Source of the DNA: Prevotellaceae bacterium
GTDB taxonomy: Bacteria > Bacteroidota > Bacteroidia > Bacteroidales > UBA932
Reading direction: 5' to 3'
Assembly (NCBI GenBank): GCA_031268055.1
Contig: JAIRXY010000267.1
Coordinates: forward strand, 1 to 9,068
Length of the DNA: 9,068 nt
Shown here: positions 4,639 to 9,068 of the stretch, piece by piece
How the letters are laid out: each line of letters opens with the position of its first letter
Numbering within the stretch: the stretch's first letter is position 1
Position numbers and translations under genes: made by a program
Notes under the pieces: model-generated
Seen by the model: only the letters and a program-made list of their open reading frames with translations
Told to the model about the DNA's origin: nothing
The model's database searches: none

Positions 4639-7600
4639 GGAAGGCCCATAAACGCGCACTCTCATCTCTACATTGTTGTTGACCGTATCGGCCTCGTCGC
4701 TCTCGGTGACAACGCGCGCGCCCAGAAGACGGAAGCCTTCTTCCTTCATGCGCACCATCACCTCAAACTCCAGCACGGAATCTGCCGCTATTGCTCCAAG
4801 CGTAAAGTCTACCCTGTTCCCTACCTGCACTCCCGCAACGGGGCTGGTAACGACCTTGACAAACTCTACTCCGGTCGTCCAGAAATCGGTTAGCGCTACG
4901 CCGCGGCAGGGCACTTTACCGGCATTGCGCACCTCTACCCGGTAGGTCACATAGTCGCCCAAAGAAACGATAACGTCGCCTCGCTGCGCTTTCAGGTTAA
5001 GCCCTTCGGCGTCTGTCGTAACGCGAACAATGCTCTTTGTCACCTTGACATCCCCTTCGTATGTGACGGCTACAGTAGCCTCGCTGCTGGTATCTCTACC
5101 GCAACCGTTGCTGACCACATAGCGGTAGGCTCCGGCGTGGTAAAGGCTTCCGGCGCTCGAAATTTTCACCTCTCCGACGGCAAGGTTGCCTACGTGATTC
5201 CAAGCAATGACGCCGTCCTGTATGCTACTCATCGGGCTTCCGTTGTACAGCCACCAGCCGGACTCGGCGTTGGTTGCCTCGGCCGAGAGGAGCGCTTGAG
5301 CGCTACCGCGCACCGTGACGCTAACCGGATTCTTGACCATCCTTGGCAGCGGATTCACGGCGAGGCTTACGGTATCGGTCACTGTATAGCAGCCGTTGCC
5401 GGCCACCACAACGTACACGCCGGTATCGCTCAGCGCCGCCGATGGTATGACAAGTCGTCCGCTGTCGGCTACGGCTACCGGCGTTGCAGCAGCATTTTTG
5501 TACCAGCTGTAGGTTGCCGCGCCGCTGGCAACAAAGCTGAGGTGCACGGGCGCTCCTTCGCAGACCGTATCGCGCTTGCGCAAAGGCGCTACTGCGCTAA
5601 TTCGGTAGCTTATGTCTACGCGGGCTACGGCGGTGTCCTCGCCGCACAAGCTGCTCACCACAAAGTAGTAGCTGCCCTCCTTGTGCTCACTCTCGCTGCC
5701 AACGGTAATCGTCAGGGTATCCCTCACGATACCTGCCGCGCTGCGCTGCACCCCGATATTCTTTACCAACGAGGTGTCGTGATACCAGCGAACGGCGCTC
5801 AGCCTGTCGCCCACAGCGGCTGCCGTCAGCTTGATTTGCTGAGGCTGATTTGCAGCGTAGGCGTAACAGATTTTTACGTCCTTTGGCGCTTCCAGCACCT
5901 TGGCAGGAGCGTAAATTTGCACCTTAATCGAATCGGAAACAGCTCCGCATCCATTGTAGGATACCACCCTGTACGTGCCCGCCTTGCTTACGCTCAGCGC
6001 CGTATCGCGCCCGTCGGCCACAAGCGAATCGTTGTAGTACCAGCGGTTGCGATAAAAATTGTTTACCGATACCGACAAGTCGCTCAAGTAGCTTCCGCAA
6101 ATTAGGGTATCGTTGCCCAAATCTTTTCTGAACGATGGCAGGCCGCTGCTGATTGCCAGCTCCACGCTATCGGTTACAACCTTGCGGCATAAGCCCTCGG
6201 AAATCACCCCGTAGCGGTATACTCCAGCCTGACTGAACTTGTCGACTTTGACGGTAATGAAGGTGTCCTGCGCAAAGAGCATCTCCTGTCCGTTGTGATA
6301 CCAGCGAATGCTTGTTCTCTCGTAATCTTTGGCAGAGAATGAGAACGTTACCTCAGCGCCGCCAGCGACTCCGCAGAAGGCCGTATCAGCAGGCTTCACC
6401 GTGAACTTTGCCCTCGGCATGGTGGCAATTGATACGTATACGCTATCCCTGAACATGTTGCATCCATTGTATACCTCCGATACGTACCAGCCTTCATCTT
6501 TTACCGTTACGCTTTGCCGGATGTACGTGGTATCGCCAGCCTTTGGCAGCAGCGCTCCGTTGTGGTACCAACGGTTGTGGAAGACGTTATCTGCCGAGTA
6601 GGTAAGCGCCAAGTTGTCGCCCAAGCAGAGCTCTATGCTGTCCTCCGCCCGCACGTTGCCGCGCGGCAGGGACATGGCGTTGCTGACAAACAAGCGCACG
6701 CTGTCGGTAAGGTTGCTGCACCTGTCGTACGCAACGTAGACGTAGTAGCCGCTGTGGGCAATATTAACGTTTTTCAGGCGCAGGGTGTTGCCTTTGCCCA
6801 CCAGCGCACCCTTGAAGTACCACTCAACGCTGTCGACGTAATCGGCGCTCAGCGTAAAGTTGACGGCCGGCGCGCTTTGGCAAATGGCGGTGTCGGCAGA
6901 TACCGAATTTATCTTGGCGCTATGGACAAAGCTTACGCGCGCCGTATCGAAAATGCTGCCGCAACCGTTGTAGCCTTCGGCGTAGTAGAAGCCGGTATCG
7001 CTCTCCTCCATCTGCTTGGTAAACACGCCGCCGGTAGAGGGAAGCTGCTGCCCGCCGCGCATCCACGCGCAGCGGAACAAGTCGGTTGCATTGAGCGCAA
7101 GCGTAAGGTTTTGCCCCTGACACAGCGCAAGGTCATTTTGCTGCGCAACCATAACCGGCTTGCCCGGCGCAATGTGCAGCCATACGCTGTCTACAACCGA
7201 GGCGGAGGCTGCGCTGCATCCGTGACCATAGACCTTGTAGCGATAGTATCCGCTGTAAGCAGGCGTCAGATTGCGCAAGGTCAGCGTTGCCCCCTTGCTA
7301 AGGCGCATCTCCTTGAAGTACCAGATAATGCTGTCCTCGTTCTTGGCTACCACCGTGAAGCTGATAAGGGAAACGTTTTTGCACATTGACGTATCACGCG
7401 GCTTGGAGATAATTTCGATGCCATGCGATATGCTCACGTGCACCGTGTCATACAGCGAGCTGCAAGCGTTGTAGGCCTGCACCACGAGCTGACCGGTATC
7501 GCCCGCGGTTACAGCAGCAATGCTGTACGCAGAATCGGTTGCTCCGGCGATTTCTACGCCATTGCGCAGCCAACGGTAGCCCGTAGCGTTATCTACCGAA

Positions 7601-9068
7601 ATAGCCAGCGTTTTGCTATCCTTTTCGCACACCATAACGGAGCTTGGCATAAATACTCGCTGCTGCAAGGCTGGAGTTAGGCTTACGCGCGCAACTTTCA
7701 CCGTATCGAGGTTGCAGCCATTCTTGGCAACAAACGTGTACACACCTGCATCCGATACCGTTACGCTCTTGCGCAACAGGTTGGCGGAGGTGTCGCTTAG
7801 ACGTTTGCCGTTCAACTCCCAATAGAATGTATCGGCATGGACGGCTACTGCACGGAGGCTGAGGCTGTCGCCAGCGCATAATGCTTGGGCTGTGTAAGTG
7901 GCCGCGGCAATGGCGCGAGGACGAACTGTAACTTTAGCCGTATCAAAGATTGAGCCACAACCGTTGATGGCCTCTACTATGTAAGTACCGCTATTGCGAA
8001 CTGACGACAAGGCTACGTAAAGCAGGCTGTCTTTAGTGGATTGCAGCACGTTGTTGTGCAGCCACAGGTATGTACGGGCGTTGTTCACGCCTACGTCTAA
8101 GGCAAGGGCGTTGCCGCTGCACTGCGATATATCGGACATGGAAAGCGTGAGCTTCGGTGGTAAATTGTCACTTACTACTTTTACGCTACCCGATATGGGA
8201 TAGGTGCTGCACACGCCGTGGCCGTACACCTCGTAGCGGTAAATTCCAGAAGTGCGGCTGCTAATGCCTTTTATACGGTAACTGCTACTTGAAGATACTT
8301 TCACTCCACCAAAATACCAACTGATGCTATCGTAGTTGGTTGCCTGCACGGTGAGCATGTAGCTTTCTCCGGCACATAAGAATGTGTCGCGGCTAACGCT
8401 CTGCACGGAGACTCCGGATGCCACGCGCACGAAAACGGAATCGGTGAACGCACCGCACGCGCTGTAACCTGTCACGTAATACTTGCCGGAATCGGCAAGA
8501 GTTGCTGCGCTAATTGCGTAGCTACCACTTGCAGTTACTGCTAAGGTGTCTTTTCCGTGCCGCCATGCGTAGCGGAATACGTTATTGCCGTTAATCAATA
8601 GCTGCAAATTCCTACCCTCGCAAACCGTTGTGTCGCGCAGGGTGAGCGTTTGAACAGGAGGCTGCGTAAAGATGCCCACCTCCACAGTGTCACTGCTGAC
8701 GGTGTTACATGCGTTTTGTGCAAGTGCATAGTAGCGGCCTGCGGCAGTAGCGGACAGCGTATTGCCCGTGCTCTGTAGACCGGCACCTAATTTATACCAC
8801 TGCACATCTCCAACAGCATTGGTTGCACGAGCAGTCAACTTTGCTGTGCCTGCGCCGCACAATGATGTATCGCGAGGCTGTACTGTAAAGCGCGGCAGGG
8901 CGTTAACCACAACGTAGGTGGTGTCAAACAAACTGCCACAGCCGTTGTAGCCTTCTACCGTGTAAAGACCGGCATTGCTCAAGGCTGCTTGCGCAACATG
9001 GTACATGCTGTCGGTAATGCTTAGCATATTGCCATTGTGCTTCCAGCGGCTGCGGAACAGGTTATCGG
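4378..9068 (-). CDS. Giant T9SS-secreted Ig-repeat protein, 5' partial
   Basis: The frame is open to the right edge: the codons beyond the first visible Met (9027) read DNLFRSRWKHNGN and continue the repeat pattern, so that Met is internal and the true start lies outside. Numbering from it, residues 1-1322 are one partial and fifteen full Ig-like repeats of about 78-101 residues; 1323-1463 are a DUF11-like domain; 1464-1549 are a type B T9SS sorting domain. Each repeat has a central Trp (WYF, WYHNG) and usually two Cys, one after a DT-x-x-C motif and one in NGC, suggesting a disulfide per domain. The protein should cross the outer membrane by the type IX system and end up surface-attached or released. 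An adhesin or matrix role is inferred from the architecture. No enzymatic domain is visible. The gene ends 140 bp before the kinase; no terminator hairpin is evident. Confidence 0.93.
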   Translation of the reverse strand, partial: DNLFRSRWKHNGNMLSITDSMYHVAQAALSNAGLYTVEGYNGCGSLFDTTYVVVNALPRFTVQPRDTSLCGAGTAKLTARATNAVGDVQWYKLGAGLQSTGNTLSATAAGRYYALAQNACNTVSSDTVEVGIFTQPPVQTLTLRDTTVCEGRNLQLLINGNNVFRYAWRHGKDTLAVTASGSYAISAATLADSGKYYVTGYSACGAFTDSVFVRVASGVSVQSVSRDTFLCAGESYMLTVQATNYDSISWYFGGVKVSSSSSYRIKGISSRTSGIYRYEVYGHGVCSTYPISGSVKVVSDNLPPKLTLSMSDISQCSGNALALDVGVNNARTYLWLHNNVLQSTKDSLLYVALSSVRNSGTYIVEAINGCGSIFDTAKVTVRPRAIAAATYTAQALCAGDSLSLRAVAVHADTFYWELNGKRLSDTSANLLRKSVTVSDAGVYTFVAKNGCNLDTVKVARVSLTPALQQRVFMPSSVMVCEKDSKTLAISVDNATGYRWLRNGVEIAGATDSAYSIAAVTAGDTGQLVVQAYNACSSLYDTVHVSISHGIEIISKPRDTSMCKNVSLISFTVVAKNEDSIIWYFKEMRLSKGATLTLRNLTPAYSGYYRYKVYGHGCSAASASVVDSVWLHIAPGKPVMVAQQNDLALCQGQNLTLALNATDLFRCAWMRGGQQLPSTGGVFTKQMEESDTGFYYAEGYNGCGSIFDTARVSFVHSAKINSVSADTAICQSAPAVNFTLSADYVDSVEWYFKGALVGKGNTLRLKNVNIAHSGYYVYVAYDRCSNLTDSVRLFVSNAMSLPRGNVRAEDSIELCLGDNLALTYSADNVFHNRWYHNGALLPKAGDTTYIRQSVTVKDEGWYVSEVYNGCNMFRDSVYVSIATMPRAKFTVKPADTAFCGVAGGAEVTFSFSAKDYERTSIRWYHNGQEMLFAQDTFITVKVDKFSQAGVYRYGVISEGLCRKVVTDSVELAISSGLPSFRKDLGNDTLICGSYLSDLSVSVNNFYRNRWYYNDSLVADGRDTALSVSKAGTYRVVSYNGCGAVSDSIKVQIYAPAKVLEAPKDVKICYAYAANQPQQIKLTAAAVGDRLSAVRWYHDTSLVKNIGVQRSAAGIVRDTLTITVGSESEHKEGSYYFVVSSLCGEDTAVARVDISYRISAVAPLRKRDTVCEGAPVHLSFVASGAATYSWYKNAAATPVAVADSGRLVIPSAALSDTGVYVVVAGNGCYTVTDTVSLAVNPLPRMVKNPVSVTVRGSAQALLSAEATNAESGWWLYNGSPMSSIQDGVIAWNHVGNLAVGEVKISSAGSLYHAGAYRYVVSNGCGRDTSSEATVAVTYEGDVKVTKSIVRVTTDAEGLNLKAQRGDVIVSLGDYVTYRVEVRNAGKVPCRGVALTDFWTTGVEFVKVVTSPVAGVQVGNRVDFTLGAIAADSVLEFEVMVRMKEEGFRLLGARVVTESDEADTVNNNVEMRVRVYGPSIDVTTITPNSDGLNDRFEIPFALSYPDNELTIFNRTGNMVYTKKGYYNEFNGDGLPDGTYYYIFTYKDENGKQHKLYGPLWITRLY
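4639..5061 (-). other. DUF11-like domain before the sorting signal
   Basis: Residues 1323-1463 carry the DUF11 pattern: LGDYVTYRVEVRNAGKVPCRGVALTDF, then GNRVDFTLGAI, ending with NNNVEMRVRVYGP. Such beta-sandwich domains are common in large bacterial surface proteins and probably act as a stalk or spacer next to the export signal. It holds a single Cys (residue 1374). Confidence 0.85.
5062..9068 (-). repeat. Array of 16 Ig-like repeats with nested periodicity
   Basis: Approximate repeat starts, by residue from the visible Met: partial repeat 0 ends at 42; repeats 1-15 begin at 43, 121, 204, 286, 370, 452, 535, 621, 704, 783, 869, 961, 1040, 1141 and 1226. Even repeats tend to read N-x-F-R-x-x-W-x-H-N-G ... 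YNGCGS-FDT, and odd ones D-S-I-x-WYF ... SGYYRY. Marker motifs recur every fourth repeat: NGCGS(L/I)FDT in repeats 0, 4 and 8, and VYGHG in repeats 3 and 7. Every repeat has a Trp at the same place. Boundaries were set by eye and may be off by a few residues. Confidence 0.85.

Noticed and set aside
5137..6105. Long + strand reading frame of 322 codons
   Set aside because: It lies wholly antisense to the Ig array in GC-rich repetitive coding sequence, has no domain pattern, and mirrors the repeats.
6514..7389. Long + strand reading frame of 291 codons
   Set aside because: It is likewise antisense to the Ig repeats; the composition (Ala/Val/Arg-rich) reflects the opposite frame and no motif is visible.
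9025..9027. ATG as the true start of the giant protein
   Set aside because: The frame stays open to 9068 and the upstream codons (DNLFRSRWKHNGN) continue the repeat consensus, so the start lies outside the window.

Overview
The window looks like the chromosome of a Bacteroidota member, most likely Bacteroidales. Three things point there: a C-terminal sorting domain of the type IX secretion system (type B, CHU_C-like), an RprX/RprY-type two-component pair in the usual kinase-then-regulator order, and a good Bacteroidetes-type promoter (TTG, 19 nt, TAnnTTTG). All four supported genes lie on the minus strand, so transcription runs from right to left. No + strand gene is convincing.

Layout from right to left. 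Positions 9068-4378 hold the C-terminal part of a very large secreted protein, open at the window edge: one partial and fifteen complete Ig-like repeats, then a DUF11-like domain, then the T9SS type B sorting domain. A 140-bp gap (4238-4377) follows, holding a well-formed promoter, a small palindrome and an 11-bp direct repeat. Then come a membrane histidine kinase (4237-2552), a 158-bp gap, an OmpR-family response regulator (2393-1698), a 104-bp gap with an imperfect stem-loop, and a GH16-fold protein (1593-571) that lacks the GH16 catalytic carboxylates and any obvious export signal. Positions 570-1 have no credible gene. They hold a row of tight hairpins resembling repetitive extragenic palindromes, an octanucleotide tandem repeat and an AT-rich stretch with a triplicated 10-mer.

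How they may work together: the kinase and regulator almost certainly form one signalling pair and probably share the promoter at 4339-4368. The GH16-like gene may be read through from the same transcript, but nothing proves it. The giant protein is a separate unit, built for the cell surface or for release, probably as an adhesin or matrix-like protein. A regulatory link between it and the two-component system would be inference from adjacency only.

The most unusual signals are (a) the nested organisation of the Ig array, with two alternating repeat types and a longer four-domain period of about 330 residues, a near-invariant Cys pair and about 34 matches to the Bacteroidetes O-glycosylation motif; (b) the probably inactive, probably cytoplasmic GH16-like protein; and (c) the hairpin cluster, which has a related copy inside the kinase leader. 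I do not see a defence system, CRISPR array, transposase or RNA gene.
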